A stretch of 64,000 bases of DNA from Siphonodentalium dalli (Eukaryota; Mollusca; Scaphopoda; Gadilida; Siphonodentaliidae). Numbering within the stretch: position 1 is the first letter of the stretch; each line of letters opens with the position of its first letter. A model generated the notes under the pieces. The model searched no databases. It was not told where the DNA came from and worked only from the letters and a program-made list of their open reading frames with translations. A program made the position numbers and the translations under genes. Positions 1-12,400 of this stretch are shown here, piece after piece. Location: the NCBI GenBank assembly GCA_032622095.1, contig CP136067.1, forward strand, positions 193,158,052-193,222,051, in the 5' to 3' direction.

Positions 1-618
1 TCTCTGAAGACAATAATTGACCAAATAATGGTGCATGTTAAAGTGATGATGCTGTTTTCATTTGTAAGTAATTATTAATGACCAGACCATGTGCTACTGT
101 ATATGTCATCATAAGATGATACATTCAATGTTTAATGTAACAGATGTCCTTATAAAGAAATAGAATTTATCATTATGCTTGATTCAGTGAATTATGTATT
201 CACTATAATTTTTGCATAAATCTTCAATGTTCCCCCATGTTCAGAAGTATGTAATGGTGTTTGGCATGATCTGAGCCATATCTCATATGCTCTATCAAGT
301 GCGTTGTGGAATTCTATATAGTAATTCTTTCTAGGTATTTTGATGAGGGAAAACATTTGTCAATAGTGAGATAAACAAAATACCTTTCAAAATTATTTCC
401 ACAGCTCAAGTAGTCATAGATAGTTAATTAGATAGCAATAAAATGCTCATAAATTCTCTGCGGATCATAAATTAAAGATGTATCTCTTACGTGAAATTTC
501 TGAATAGATTCAGGCCAATTTCATGGCAAAAAAATAATAAAATAATGATAGTGATTCGGGAGGACCAGTCAATAGGAGGTTGTTGGCTTGTTTTACAAAT
601 ATTTCAGTTGAAAGTGTT
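1..618. other. AT-rich non-coding stretch, nothing recognised
   Basis: No long open frame, hairpin, tandem repeat or transposon terminus was recognised here. It is ordinary AT-rich intergenic sequence up to the TTAA that precedes the first MITE. Confidence 0.5.
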
Positions 619-622
619 TTAA

Positions 623-1043
623 CCCTATTATGATGGGAGCTTTGCTAGTGCTGGTGCAGCATTCAATATCCTGTGCCATTGCATTCTCTTATATATGTGA
701 GTCTCCCATAGGGAGCCTCGCATATATAATAGAATACACTGGCTTACAAGGCCAAAGTAAATATTGTTTGGCCAATGTATTTTCTTATATATGCGAGACT
801 CCATATGGGAGACTCAACATATATAAGAGAATGCATTGGCACAGGGTTTTCGCAAAATTTCAAGAAGCCCCAGTCATGGAATGGCTAACTAGTAGTTGTC
901 TTGGGAAATGTTCAGATAATATTAAAATTCAACAAATGACCATAGGTCCTTCTATTTCCTGTACTTCCCTGCAGATGAATAATAGAACATTCCAACATAT
1001 ACTTTTCTAGTTCAATGGGAGAATCCATTCAGTATAGATCGTG
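623..1043. mobile_element. Chimeric TTAA-flanked MITE (A-type left end, D-type right end)
   Basis: The element lies between TTAA at 619-622 and TTAA at 1044-1047. The left end resembles the A-type terminus (CCCT...ATGATGGGAGCT, then GGTGCAGCATT), followed by hairpin modules built on TTCTCTTATATATGYGAG. The right end (GAATCCATTCAGTATAG) is the terminus of a different family (D) seen intact near 56210-56370. TTAA flanks with CCCT-type ends are typical of piggyBac-type non-autonomous elements. The 126-codon open frame at 630 is an accident of the palindromes. Confidence 0.65.
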
Positions 1044-1047
1044 TTAA

Positions 1048-1489
1048 TCCTTTGATAGCTGAATACTTGATTATTATCCCAGAAACATTGGTTTTATCCA
1101 TCCATCAGTATGTCTATAACAACTCTGTTATGCTCCTGAACCGCCATGGGGGAAAGGATATACACATGGAATGGGTTTCATTCCTTCATTTGTTGCAGAG
1201 TTATGGCTGTTTAATAAAGCAAAAATTGAGCTGTTTGAACTATATTTAGTATGCTCATGAAGCAGTATATGAAGGGAACAATATCCATGTTTAACAGTTT
1301 TTTTCCGATCGTTCTTCTGAAGTTATGGTCCTTAGAGTGTAAAATATGTCCATCCTGTATCTCTGTCATCTTAGATTGGATAGAGTAATAAACCATCCAT
1401 CTATCTACTTATCTAGATTAGATGTGAAAGATCTTTGATATAGCCATTAAACACAAATGGAATTATGGATGAAGGATATCCACATGCCA
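1048..1489. other. Non-coding, nothing recognised
   Basis: Short frames only, with no similarity to a known protein by eye and no clear repeat structure. Confidence 0.45.
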
Positions 1490-1660
1490 CAATTTTCAGG
1501 ATTTACTTGGAACAAAGGCTTGTTGCCATTCATCGGTAAACTCTCACTGAGAGCTTTCCAATGAATGGCAACAAGCCATATCTCCAACTAAATACTGAAA
1601 AATTACCCATAATTCTGCTGTGTGCTGTGGTTAAGGAGTCGATTATGTACAGCATTACTG
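1490..1660. mobile_element. Palindromic TA-flanked MITE (CAGTAATGCCC family), partial
   Basis: It contains the palindromic core of the family (TTGCCATTCATCGG ... CCAATGAATGGCAACAAGCC) and the right end GGAGTCGATTATGTACAGCATTACTG followed by TA. The left terminus is missing. Complete copies at 30283-30495 and 36796-37008 have TA duplications and CAGTAATGCCC ends, as in Tc1/mariner-derived MITEs. Confidence 0.75.
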
Positions 1661-1662
1661 TA

Positions 1663-2489
1663 TGTCCAATCATCACAGCCCTGATTAAGGAATGTTTTTA
1701 ATCAAGCCACGTCAGAAACTTAATAAACCTCAGCAAAAAGCCACCTTTGCAAGTGATAGTCTGCAATGATTTGATTTCAATTGACCCCACCTGCACAATG
1801 TTCAGCTAATAAATTTAACACATGGCCTGTTTGTTGAACTTATGACAGAATATTTAATTAAATCCTCAATATTTCTTTGCCTTTCATCCTCCAACCCCAA
1901 AAATGAAGAATAGGCTATTCCAAGTAGGCCTAATATAACTGAATGGGAGAATCCATTAAGCAATGAAAGCGTATATAACCTAAAACCAATACTCAAATGT
2001 GCAATATTTGTCTGCTATCATTAATTTCATATCTCTCAATAAATTATTGATTCCTAGACCTTGTGTTTTTATACCTATAAGTTCCTTCGCGGGTAGGGAA
2101 ACATGTAAAGTCTTGGTTGTGGATTTTAGTGTAAATATTTGAGCTTCAGAATAAATATGTGCATTGAAGCGCATATCATTTGCACTGAAGCACAAATGAA
2201 AATTCAAATTAATGCTGTGATTCCTCCTAAACTCAAACCGACTCAGGCCATGAAAACATCATTCAAACATGAATACAGAATGATGTTGGTGTCAAGCATG
2301 AATTACATGTAGAAGCAGAGACCAACCAAACTATGATATTGACTCAATTATTCCGACTCCAGATCTGTGGAAAGTCAGGTGGTGTTAAGTTTATGCACTT
2401 CAGTGTATTAAATGAAAACTGACAAAGAAGTTGAAAATTCGTTTAGTTTTGTACTGGGACATTTTCATATTTCGTCAGTGTATAATTAT
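1663..2489. other. Non-coding with a D-type MITE end fragment
   Basis: No gene is seen. Around 1938-1957 there is a fragment matching the D-type MITE end (ACTGAATGGGAGAATCCATT). The rest is unannotated AT-rich DNA. Confidence 0.45.
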
Positions 2490-3050
2490 ATCAAATAGCT
2501 GATGTGCCCGACTTCGTCCGGGTTATTTAGAGATTTCTTTATGATCGCCTCCATCTGGGCAGAATATATAGCGTCTGTACAAGCTATTGGTCCAAGAACG
2601 TGCCTTTATTAGCATATATGAGCGAGGTCAAGGACATGGTGAAAATGCCACACATATTGTCCCCAGGATCAAAGTAGGCCTACATATTAAATTTTAGTCG
2701 GATCGGTCGAGGTCAAGAAACATGCCTATATGAGCGTAGATGGTCAAGGACACGGTCACACATGAAATTGGACCTGCCCATATTATATTGTTCCTGGGAT
2801 CAAAGTAGGCCTACAAACCAAATTAGAGTCGGATCGGTCGAGGTCCAGAAACATGCCTATATGAGACTATATGAGAGGTCAAGGTCAAGGACACAGTCGC
2901 ACATGTAATTGGTCCCACCCTTATTGTTCCCTGGATCAAAGTAGGCCTATATACCAAATTTGAGTTGGATCTGTTGAGCAGTTTTCAAGTCTATAAGACA
3001 CATACACACACACATACAGACAGAAGAACCAAAATATATAATAGACTAGC
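2490..3050. repeat. Dispersed SINE/non-LTR-like repeat with internal tandem segments
   Basis: The motif GATGTGCCCGACTTCGTCC occurs at about 2500 and again at about 3053. Between them are three imperfect copies of a ~130-bp segment containing AAAGTAGGCCTA, TCGGATCGGTCGAGGTC and AAACATGCCTATATGAG. A CACACACATACAGACAG tail and ATATATAATAG end precede the second motif. Such AC/GACAG tails are common at the ends of invertebrate SINE and RTE-like repeats. The exact family is not identified. Confidence 0.5.
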
Positions 3051-6000
3051 TGATGTGCCCGACTTCGTCCAGGCTCTTTGGGGATTTTGGCTCTATTGTC
3101 ACCACTGACATCACCAGAAATATGCAATTTTTCTCTCACAAACTTGACATAAATATCGGCAAAAATTCACTTTTCAGGGTTGGACAATTGTTTTAAGTAA
3201 AATGCAACTATCATTGGTATCAAAGGTATTTATTGTTTTGGTCTATCTTAAATGTGTCACACTACGGTGTTTATAGACCAAATTGCTCAAGATGGCTTCC
3301 AAAATGGCAACCAAATTTGTAAAAAGTTAATTTTTTACATATATCCCGAAAATTATTCTCTGCGTTATCCGACAAGGTAGTAAATTGTGACTCACTTGGT
3401 TATTATACGTGTTAGTTAATTAACTGACAACTAAGTTCTATTATGTTTGTCCCAGCTCCGTATGGGGCATGACAAATTCATTTTAAAGTTGCAGTATGGA
3501 ATTTTGCGGAGAACCTCTTTTGTGATTCTGGCCATATTATTGAAAGGAAATGGGCAGAACTTTGAAACGGAACTGAGATGAACCATAATATGTGGCTATT
3601 CTGGTCCATTATGATAAAACATATCAACTGGATACAGGGTGGATGCCAAGATGGTAGCCAGGGAGTTACTATATGATCATAGGTGAGGTGAATAGGTATA
3701 CAGGGAGTTATTGTATGGTCAATGGTGAGATGAGCACAAGTATGTATACAATGATTGACTGTATGATCATAACTGTAATGAATAGCTATACAGGGAGTGA
3801 CTAAATGGTCATGTGTCAGGTGTATGAGTATACCCGGTGTTCCTGTTTGGTGACTCGTGGCGGTTTGGTCATGTGTAGGTTATACGGGTATACACATGTG
3901 TTGCTATATGGTCATGGGCGAGGGGTATGTGTATATAGCGAGCGGCTATATGGCCATGGATGATGTGCATGGAGTGAATATACTGACATGGCTGGGGAGT
4001 ATTAGTATATCTGATCATATCTTGAGTGGCTATTCTGCTATGGTGTGACAAATAGGGATACATGGAGTGACATGGCCAAGGGTGAGGTGAATGTTTTGAA
4101 TAGGTACACACGGGTTGACTATATGGCCATAGGTCAGATGAAGGAGTGTGCCATGGGTGAGGGTGTGTGTATGAAGCGGGTGGCTATATGACCATTGGTG
4201 AGGTGGATATGTATACCCGGGGTGACTCTATGGTCATTGTTGTGGTGTTGATGTATATATTGAATGTCTATTTGACCATGTGTGTGTGGAGAATAGGTAT
4301 ACATGGGATGACCGTATCGCCAATGGTGAGGTGAATGGGTATACAAGGAGTGACTCTATGGTTATGGGTCATGTTTAGGATTATACCCACTGTGCCTGCA
4401 TTGTGACTCATGGCTGTATGGCCATCCATGGTCATGGGTCAGGTGTACGTTTATACAGCTGGTCACTATAGTGTTATGTCTGTGGTGTTTATGTATATAT
4501 GGAATGACTGTGTGGTAATGGGTGGCTATCGATTTTCACGTTTAAAGTTCCCCCATGTGCACAAACACTATCAAGGTGGAGAACTCTTTGACATGACCTC
4601 TCTATTGATTAACACATCCTTGAGTTAATGTGGAAAGCGATAGCCACCCAAATTACACATGTACAACCCACCCATGACCTCATATGTACATAAACACCAC
4701 ACAAATGACAATATAGTCACCCACTCTATACACGTACACCTGACCATAGAGCCATATTTGGTTATACCGGTACATGCCACAAATGACGATACAGCCATGA
4801 GTCACCATGCATGAACACCAGGTATACTCCTACACCTGACCATATAGTCACTCTATGTATACATATTCACCACATTCACGATCATACAGTCACTCATTGT
4901 ATACCTATTCACCTCACCGTGGACCATACAGCCACTACATGTATATCTATTCGCCAAACCCATGACCATAGAGTCAATCCAGATATACATATACACCTCA
5001 CCAATGGTGAGCCCTTCCAAATATACCAATACCCGCACACACGACCACTCATAAGTTTCATACTTGCATATACACCTCACACATGACAATTCAGCAACTC
5101 ACTGTATACTCATACACGCCATCCATGATCATTCATCTACACCCTATACACCACCGATGACAATACATCCACAACATATATAAATATACGACCCATCTGT
5201 TACCAAAAGGACACTCCCTATATAGCCACACGCTCGTCAATGACCATCCAGCTTATTCCAGTTATGCATATAACTTCAATCTTGACCGTACAGGCATACC
5301 ATGTGCACCTATACACATTACCCATAACCATAAGATCACTCCCTATTTATCTACGCACTCCATCCATGATCATACAGACAGCACAAATATACATATACAC
5401 CCACATGTCACAATACAGCCACACACGTTACACATATCCATCCCACCACGACCTTACAGTCACTCCATATATACATAAACAACACACGGATGACCATGTA
5501 GCTACTCGTGGTATATCTATACACCACAGCAATGCCCATATGGTCACATCGGCCACACACAACAATACACCGTACAGTCACTACATGTATACCGATTCAC
5601 CTCACACATGCCCATACAGCCACTCCTTATATTCCTATTATGCATCTCACCATGGACACCCCACTCATAAACATATAGTCACTCCTTGTATACCTATTCA
5701 CATCATTCATGACCATACAGTAACTCCCTGTATACCTATTCACATCACCTATGATCATACAGTAACTCCCTGGCTGCCATCTTGGCATAATCTTTTATCC
5801 AGCCAGTTGATAACCTTTTATCATAATAGGCCAGAATAGCCACATATTATGGTTCATCTCAGTTCCGTCTCAAAGTTCTGACCATTTCCTTTCAATAATA
5901 TGGCCAGAATCACAAAAGAGGTTCTCCGCAAAATTCCATACTGCAACTTTAAAATGAATTTGTCATGCCCCATACGGAACTGGGACAAACAGAATAGAAC

Positions 6001-6350
6001 GTAGTTGTCAGTTAATTAACTAACACGTATAATAACCAAGTGAGGCACAGTTTACTACCTTGTCGGATAACGCAGAGAATAATGTTCGGGATATATGTAA
6101 AAATTAACTTTTTACAAATTTGGTTGCCATTTTGGAAGCCATCTTGAGCAATTTGGTCTATAAACACCGTAGTGTGACACATTTAAGATAGACCAAATCA
6201 ATAAATACCTTTGATACCAATGATAGTTGCATTTTACTTTAAAAAATTGTCCAACCCTGAAAAGTGATTTTTTGCCGATATTTATGTCAATTTTGTGAGA
6301 GAAAAATCCTATATTTCTGGTGATGTCAGTGGTGAAAATAGTAACAATGA
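3050..6350. mobile_element. Large foldback element with minisatellite arms (3.3 kb inverted repeat)
   Basis: The outer ~600 bp at 3090-3660 recurs in inverse complement at about 5770-6345 (CACTGACATCACC on the left, GGTGATGTCAGTG on the right; CAAGATGGCTTCC against GGAAGCCATCTTG). The inner arms are imperfect ~35-bp tandem units: GTATACAGGGAGTGAC plus TATGGTCATGGGTGAGGTG on the left, and the complement (CACTCCCTGTATACC, GACCATACAGT) on the right. The loop is short (about 4530-4640) and is bounded by GGTGGCTATCG and CGATAGCCACC. This is the architecture of a foldback (FB/Galileo-like) element. No transposase is seen; open frames inside, including 199 codons at 5240-5839, are repeat artefacts. 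Confidence 0.85.
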
Positions 6351-6889
6351 TCCATGGTGCATAAGATATGTTAGTATTCAATGTATATAATACAGATTAG
6401 CCAATTTTATATATCGACCACAACTTGTAAGCCATTGCAGGACATCCTGGGCAATATTTGCCATTTTTCATATTTTCGGCGGCCATTTTGGAAATTTTCT
6501 ACACCAATTTCATTCCCATTGAAGTAAAACATCCGTCCAATAAAATAAAGCACATAGTTGTTGACATTCTATTAACAGCCTGTGTGGTTTGTCGATAAAA
6601 TGACTATCAAAATCGTCTTGCAAAAAAAATCTAAAATTTCACCCCTCTTTTTCAAATCCTCTTTCTGTATCTATTACGGAACCCTCGTCAATGGCAAATG
6701 TCTTAAAATGACGCTATAATATGACGCTATAAATTATTTGCCGTCATTTTGAAGAAGGACATCATACATTTTGTCTGTGTCTTTTGCTAACAACCGATCT
6801 GTTTCAACGATTAAATACAGCTGGTCGGAATTAGAGGAAATGGCGGCCATCTTGGATTCAAATGGCTCTAGCACCTAGTAGGGCCACCT
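6351..6889. other. Non-coding, repeat-derived
   Basis: No gene is seen. GCCATCTTGGA at about 6847 belongs to the dispersed AAGATGGC repeat vocabulary that dominates 51050-53830. GGCGGCCATTTTGG lies near 6478. Confidence 0.4.
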
Positions 6890-7770
6890 TTATTTTTCGG
6901 TGAAATCCGGATTCTTTATCTGGATACCATAGGGAACAATAAAAATAAGGTTATTTGTAATCATCGGGGGGGGGGGGTGCAGGTGGACCTTATTGGCTCC
7001 CCGACTAATACCCTCATACAGAAAATTATAAAAAATGTTGAAAATAATTTTTCCGTCATCCATATACATGTATACATGTTGCACATCTTCAATATAGTGG
7101 GCAACAATATTCTGAAGTTTCAAATCTCTAGGATGAAAACTGTAGGAGTTTATTACACAATGAAGGTACCCTCATACAGAAAATTAAAAACAATGTTGAG
7201 ATTTTCTAAGTCGAAAAGGCTTAATAACTCTGTCAAAAAATAATTTTTCCGTCATCCATATACATGTTGCACATCTTCAATATATGGGCAACAATATTCT
7301 GAAGTTTCAAATCTCTGGGATGATAGCTGTAGGAGGAGATGAATTATAAAAAATGTTGAGATTTTCTAAGTCGAAAATAATTTTTCCGTCATCCATATAC
7401 ATGTATACATGTTGCACATCTTCAATATAGTGGGCAACAATATTCTGAAGTTTCAAATCTCTAGGATGAAAACTGTAGGAGTTTATTACACAATGAAGGT
7501 ACCCTCATACAGAAAATTAAAAACAATGTTGAGATTTTCTAAGTCGAAAAGGCTTAATAACTCTGTCAAAAAATAATTTTTCCGTCATCCATATACATGT
7601 TGCACATCTTCAATATATGGGCAACACTATTCTGAAGTTTCAAATCTCTGGGATGATAGCTGTAGGAGGAGATGATTAGGCCTACACCATAAAGGTACTC
7701 AAAAGTGTGACGGACGGACGAACGGACGGAGCCCGTTTCTTTTGTCCCCCTTTTCTGTCAGAACGTCGGG
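6890..7770. repeat. Tandemly duplicated repeat block ending in a GACGGACGGA tail
   Basis: Two copies (about 7022-7340 and 7345-7680) of a ~330-bp unit contain AATTTTTCCGTCATCCATAT, ACATCTTCAATATA and TCTGAAGTTTCAAATCTC. Each unit is itself an imperfect internal duplication. The block ends in GACGGACGGACGAACGGACG and a GTCCCCCTTTTCTGTC segment. A run of 11 G lies near 6966. No coding potential is seen. Confidence 0.75.
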
Positions 7771-8049
7771 GACAATGAGTGGGGCAAAGTTTAGTCCCAA
7801 GGGGCGGGGTGCAAGGTAACCAGGACGGACCTGACTCCAAGCATACTAGTCCCGAACAAGACGGCTGTCAATCAAGACTAGGTGCAAGGGTACCCCTATC
7901 AGCCCCAGACTGCATGCTCAAGTTTCACAATCGGATCCACTTTATTTAAAACGTGTATAAATCTTACAATTTTGCGGAGCTTATTAATTAATTTAATTGG
8001 AGAATATTTAATACGCAAGGTGTTCCGAACAGGTGCCCGTGGAATCTTC

Positions 8050-8055
8050 CACGTG
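8050..8055 (+). promoter_or_regulatory. E-box CACGTG
   Basis: A perfect palindromic E-box lies 12 bp upstream of the tandem CREs. Class-B bHLH factors (USF/MYC type) bind this hexamer; autoregulation by the downstream bHLH gene is possible but unproven. Confidence 0.4.
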
Positions 8056-8066
8056 ACCTCGGCTTA

Positions 8067-8083
8067 TGACGTCATTGACGTCA
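8067..8083 (+). promoter_or_regulatory. Two adjacent CRE palindromes
   Basis: TGACGTCA occurs at 8067-8074 and 8076-8083, separated by one base. This octamer is the canonical CREB/ATF/CREM site. Two perfect copies nine bases apart are unlikely by chance. Confidence 0.6.
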
Positions 8084-8454
8084 TTCCCGCCACGCGCTCT
8101 GAGCAGCAGACACGAAACGTGGAGAGCGCGTTCTAAGAACGCGTATAGGTGTGGCCAGCTGTTTTGTTTGTGTTTACAAAGTGATATATGTGGTATTCGA
8201 TATTCTTTTGTATTCTCGAATTGATACGTGTCGATGTCCAGGGAGAACTGGTCTGCAAATTCCACGACGATTGTTTTGTGAATTCACAAAAGCCGTAAAA
8301 TGTGAATGTCGACAGTGAAATTGTGGTCGGCTAAGTCACTGAGGGAAAAAAAACATTCGATTCATTCAATCATTGTTTATGTTTTTGGTCGAGTTTATTC
8401 ATACTATTTTAAACTGTTTTGCCTCTGACTAGGAAACAGGGACATATCAAACCA

Positions 8455-8462
8455 TATATAAA
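8455..8462 (+). promoter_or_regulatory. TATA-like box TATATAAA
   Basis: TATATAAA lies 179 bp upstream of the ATG at 8641. A start site near 8485-8490 would give a 5' UTR of about 150 nt. Confidence 0.4.
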
Positions 8463-8640
8463 TAGCCTATATTCAAGAAAAAGAACACAGGCAAGTCGGC
8501 AATTTCAACGGTTCAATCCGTTTCGAGTAATTCGACTTTCAAATTCGTGTGGATTGTTTACTTATGACAGCTGACCGGAAGTGACTATTAATCTTACTTT
8601 CTGTTCAACTTCAAGTTAATCCAGGCGCGCGAATTTAAAT

Positions 8641-9419
8641 ATGGGTGTTACGGAGGATTTAGATTCATCACAGACAAGCGATAAACCTCATATTGTGTTT
8701 AAAGAAGAATTGAATAGTTCATATGACGAACCAGTGAAAGAGGAAGCCGCAGAAATTACTCCACATGTTCATAATTGTTCAGTGCAAACCACACCCACTT
8801 TCGACGAAAACGGCAAAGCAAATATCTATGTGGAAATTCAAAATTTGTCAAACAGAGATGATTCTGATTCTGAAGATATAGAAGTTGAATATTTGAATCG
8901 TGAATCAAAAGAATGTGGAGATGATATAATAAGTTATGATTTGGACTCAGAAGTTCCATGTAAACGATTAAAATTGAGTGATACAGATATGGAACTTGAA
9001 GCGAAAATTTTGTCATTTGGACGCGAGGAACCGAAGGATGATATGAATATCCAGATTGAGCATAGACAACTTGCTCTTAATTTGAGCCACAACTTGCACA
9101 AGCAAACTTGTTGCGATGTTGAGAATATTGATATTTCCAACTTGAAATGCCTGTCTATTCCTGCAGCTAATTTTGGAATTGGAGGGGTCATCGATTGTAA
9201 CAATGATAACTTGTCAGACAACAAAGAAAATAGGTTGAGGACAGTTTTGTGTAGCATAACCAACTTAAATGAAATCGGAGACCAACTAAGAGAGCAGTCA
9301 ATCAACAGACGACAGCGAACTGTACCAGGAATTTTACGGAGGAGCAGGGATAGAGAACGAGAACTTCGCAACACATCACATCTGAAACCATCTCTGACAA
9401 GAAACCCAGTTCAGAACAG
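8641..9419 (+). CDS. bHLH gene, exon 1 (N-terminal acidic region)
   Basis: The ATG has A at -3 and G at +4, and an in-frame TAA lies seven codons upstream. The frame is rich in Asp, Glu, Ser and Asn, with a basic stretch near its end (RRSRDRERELR). Read through, it stops at 9433-9435 (264 codons). A donor AG|GTTCCG at 9420 leaves phase 2, exactly what exon 2 needs. Coding sequence stopping 12-15 bases beyond the donor is what read-through into an intron looks like. GTTCCG is a weak donor; a second phase-2 donor (ATAG|GTTGAG, about 9231) would shorten the exon by 63 codons. It could also be a separate single-exon gene. Confidence 0.7.
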
Positions 9420-12400
9420 GTTCCGATCAAATTAATAAAAATTCTACTTGTCTAATTAATTCATAAAAACTAAGTTGATATTAGTAAGAGCTGAGTCGAC
9501 TCCACCAAACTAGACTTAATTTATATCGGGAAAGAACTTATTTTATATTTGGACATTATGAATGTTTTTTCCCTCATAAGGATAAGTGGCTCTTAAATGT
9601 CCAAATATTAAAATACCCCTTATCCGACTACGGCGACTAGTCTACTTTGGTGGACTAATAAAAGCTCAGGAGTCAGAGCAATGGAAGCACTGAAGGGAAA
9701 GGGGGCATATTAAAACTTAAGAAGGGCACTTTCCTTATCTGTAATTGGAATATTTGTACATGTGTTAATAATGGACTCGGAGGTCAAGGGACTGAAACTG
9801 CAACTAAGAGCTCAATTTTTGGTTAATATGATATTTCCCCCGAATCTCTGTTGAAACCGTACATACTACTAGTACTATGAGACTATGATACATACTTGTT
9901 TAAAATAAATTTTGGCCAAATCAATTATTTCATCAGTACCGTTATTAGGCCTAAAAAAAATTATACCGTGTTTCTGCTAACGGGACCTCTCCAGGGTAGG
10001 GTAGGTAGGTAGGGATTTAATTTTTTTTTTTTTTTAATTTTATTTTTTGTTCACACCCCGATCACAGGTTCCAAGCTGTATTTATGCTATTTGGACAACC
10101 CAGTGGTCATATACAGTCTTAAATTGTATTCCTAAATAAAGGGAAGGAACATTTTGACAAACATTGAGAGTGGATATATAGATAATTGGATAATGTATAC
10201 AGCCTATAATACAGGGTATAGAATGGATGGATAACATTCACAATGTCGAATAATTTTATTCAGTATTAAAATATATGTATTAAGACATTTACATATAAAA
10301 GGCCCCCATTACAAATTGGCTTAATTTTACAATTTGTAGGTTTCATACAGTGAAAATTTCTGTTGAAGTAATAATATTCATGTATATAATCTTACAATTC
10401 AGCTATTTCTCAAATACATGTACACCCAAAATGCTTAGGCAGTTTCCGATCTTGTATCCTACATGGTTTTGGTAACAAGTCATACCCTGGATGGCAGCAG
10501 TGACTGTGCATTAGTTGTGAAGAGAATCTTCGCTTGTAAACAAAATATGATTAATTGGCCAATTGACATAATAGAACTAATTTATGTCAGGCCTTAACAA
10601 CCATAATGTTTTGTGAGAATCAAAATGCAGCATTTCTACAGCGAATCGGCTTATTAAGAATCATGATTCTCTTTCTAGTCAGGTTTAGTCTAGTCGGGCT
10701 AAAACAGCTATTATATATATCCATTCAATTGAGTCGTTTGTGATGAAAATGTCGAAAACACTAAATAAAATTGGTTGCATTTCACAAAAGAAATATTATT
10801 TCACAAAAGAAGTATTATTTTGATATAGTGTGTATGATTATTCCAATCATCAGGCAACACAACGTCAACTGTGCGGTGAATTATCTATATACGCACTTAT
10901 AAGATACTACTTTTTAGACAATAGGCTTTTGCATGAATTGTAAGACAAATTACATACATATAGGTTATCACCACGTTGCGTGTTCCCGAGATAGGTATTC
11001 ATGTCCTGCAACCAGAGAAGCTTGAATATGGATCTTGGAAATGCACAACACATGGTGATAACATATATGTATTCAATTTGAATATTTCCTTGCTACAACT
11101 GGCTGCAACCCATCTTCTTGACAATTAGGACAAATGGGTGTCACAACCTTGTACATTTGCCTTAGAGACAATTTTATAGCCCCACCCAATTCCCCACAAC
11201 GGACGCATCGATCAGCTTCTCCTATTCCAGAGGCATAATATTGTGATTCAATCGGCGAGGCACATTCCAGGGTTTCACGGGTAACTGCGACACCATACAA
11301 TTGATGATCATCTGGGCAAAGTGGTGCCAGTTAGCTGACATTCCAAAAAATGCCATACGTGCCTGAAATGTTTTTTCCGACCCCCCCTGCAAAAATCAGA
11401 TTAAGAAGTCACCTTGCCACTGGAGTTCGCAAACACAAGAGGTACATGGTGATCTTAAAACAACTGTGTTAAATATTATGAGCCATGAATGCTGCTATGT
11501 GATATTCTATATTCTAATATAGTAGTAGTTAGTAGCAGTAATTGTTATATTAAAATTAATAGTTCTAATATATGTACATGTATGATCTTGATATAAGTGA
11601 GTATTTAGACCTGATATAAGTGAGTAGTTAGACCTGCCAAAAAAATTCACACCCTCCCACAAATGCTCAATGTTATGCATCCATACTTGTGTTACACCTT
11701 TTACTGGCTAACAATCACTCATATTTAACGGCAGAATTTTGAGAAATTCTATGAAACATTCACTTAGTTTAAACAATATTTTATTTTGAACAAAATTAGA
11801 AACAATCACTTGTCATATATGTCCCAGCTCATTTAAGTTATATTAACCAACACCCCTTCACATATCAAAGTTAATAAAGGTCTATATAGGCTCAAACATG
11901 GACCAAAAGACATCGTTTTATGTTTGTTTAATGTTCCCTATTTTAGAGGTAGTCCGTAAATTCGCATTTTTGGAAGTTTGTTTCCAATTAACTCCGGTTT
12001 GATGGGTTTTGTGAACACGATTTTCACAGTTAATTAGGCTAATGACTCATTGAATTAAATTAATGACTGCAAGTAATAGAAAATACAAGATAATTTTGCA
12101 TATTTGGAAAGACCAATGCAAAGAAATCACCGTGGTCCAGGAAAAAAATAAAATTACGTTCGGCAAAAATTAGGGTCGGGGGTTTTGAACATGGGTCGGT
12201 CGGGTTAGCAGAAACACGGTATAATTTTTTTTAGGCCTTAGTCGAGTTTTTTTTCCAAAACTCGACTTATAGTTTGATGAGGGACGGCGGGCGGGCGGGT
12301 TAAAAAAAAATTTGGTGTGTGAGTACATATCCATGCACGTAAGCTGCAGACAAAAAATCTGGTTCATTCATCCGCACATTTATTACAGAGTTATGGCCCT

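Larger units (their letters stand above)
7771..8640 (+). promoter_or_regulatory. Putative promoter and 5' UTR of the bHLH gene
   Basis: This mostly non-repetitive, more GC-rich stretch directly precedes the bHLH start codon. It holds an E-box, two adjacent perfect CREs, a TATA-like box and an ETS-like CCGGAAGT at 8575-8582, only 58 bp before the ATG. An in-frame TAA seven codons upstream of 8641 supports that ATG as the start. Promoter function is inferred from motifs and position only. Confidence 0.5.

Noticed and set aside
5240-5839. 199-codon open frame
   Set aside because: It lies inside the tandem-repeat arm of the foldback element. The peptide just repeats the unit (HTVTPCIPIH-like), and the mirrored arm has open frames on the other strand for the same reason.
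7882-8265. Short ORFs on both strands upstream of the bHLH gene
   Set aside because: No recognisable protein. They overlap the promoter motifs and each other, so they are most likely chance frames in GC-richer DNA.
8934-9374. 146-codon minus-strand ORF
   Set aside because: It is antisense to the bHLH gene's exon 1, whose frame has the better start context, composition and splice phase.
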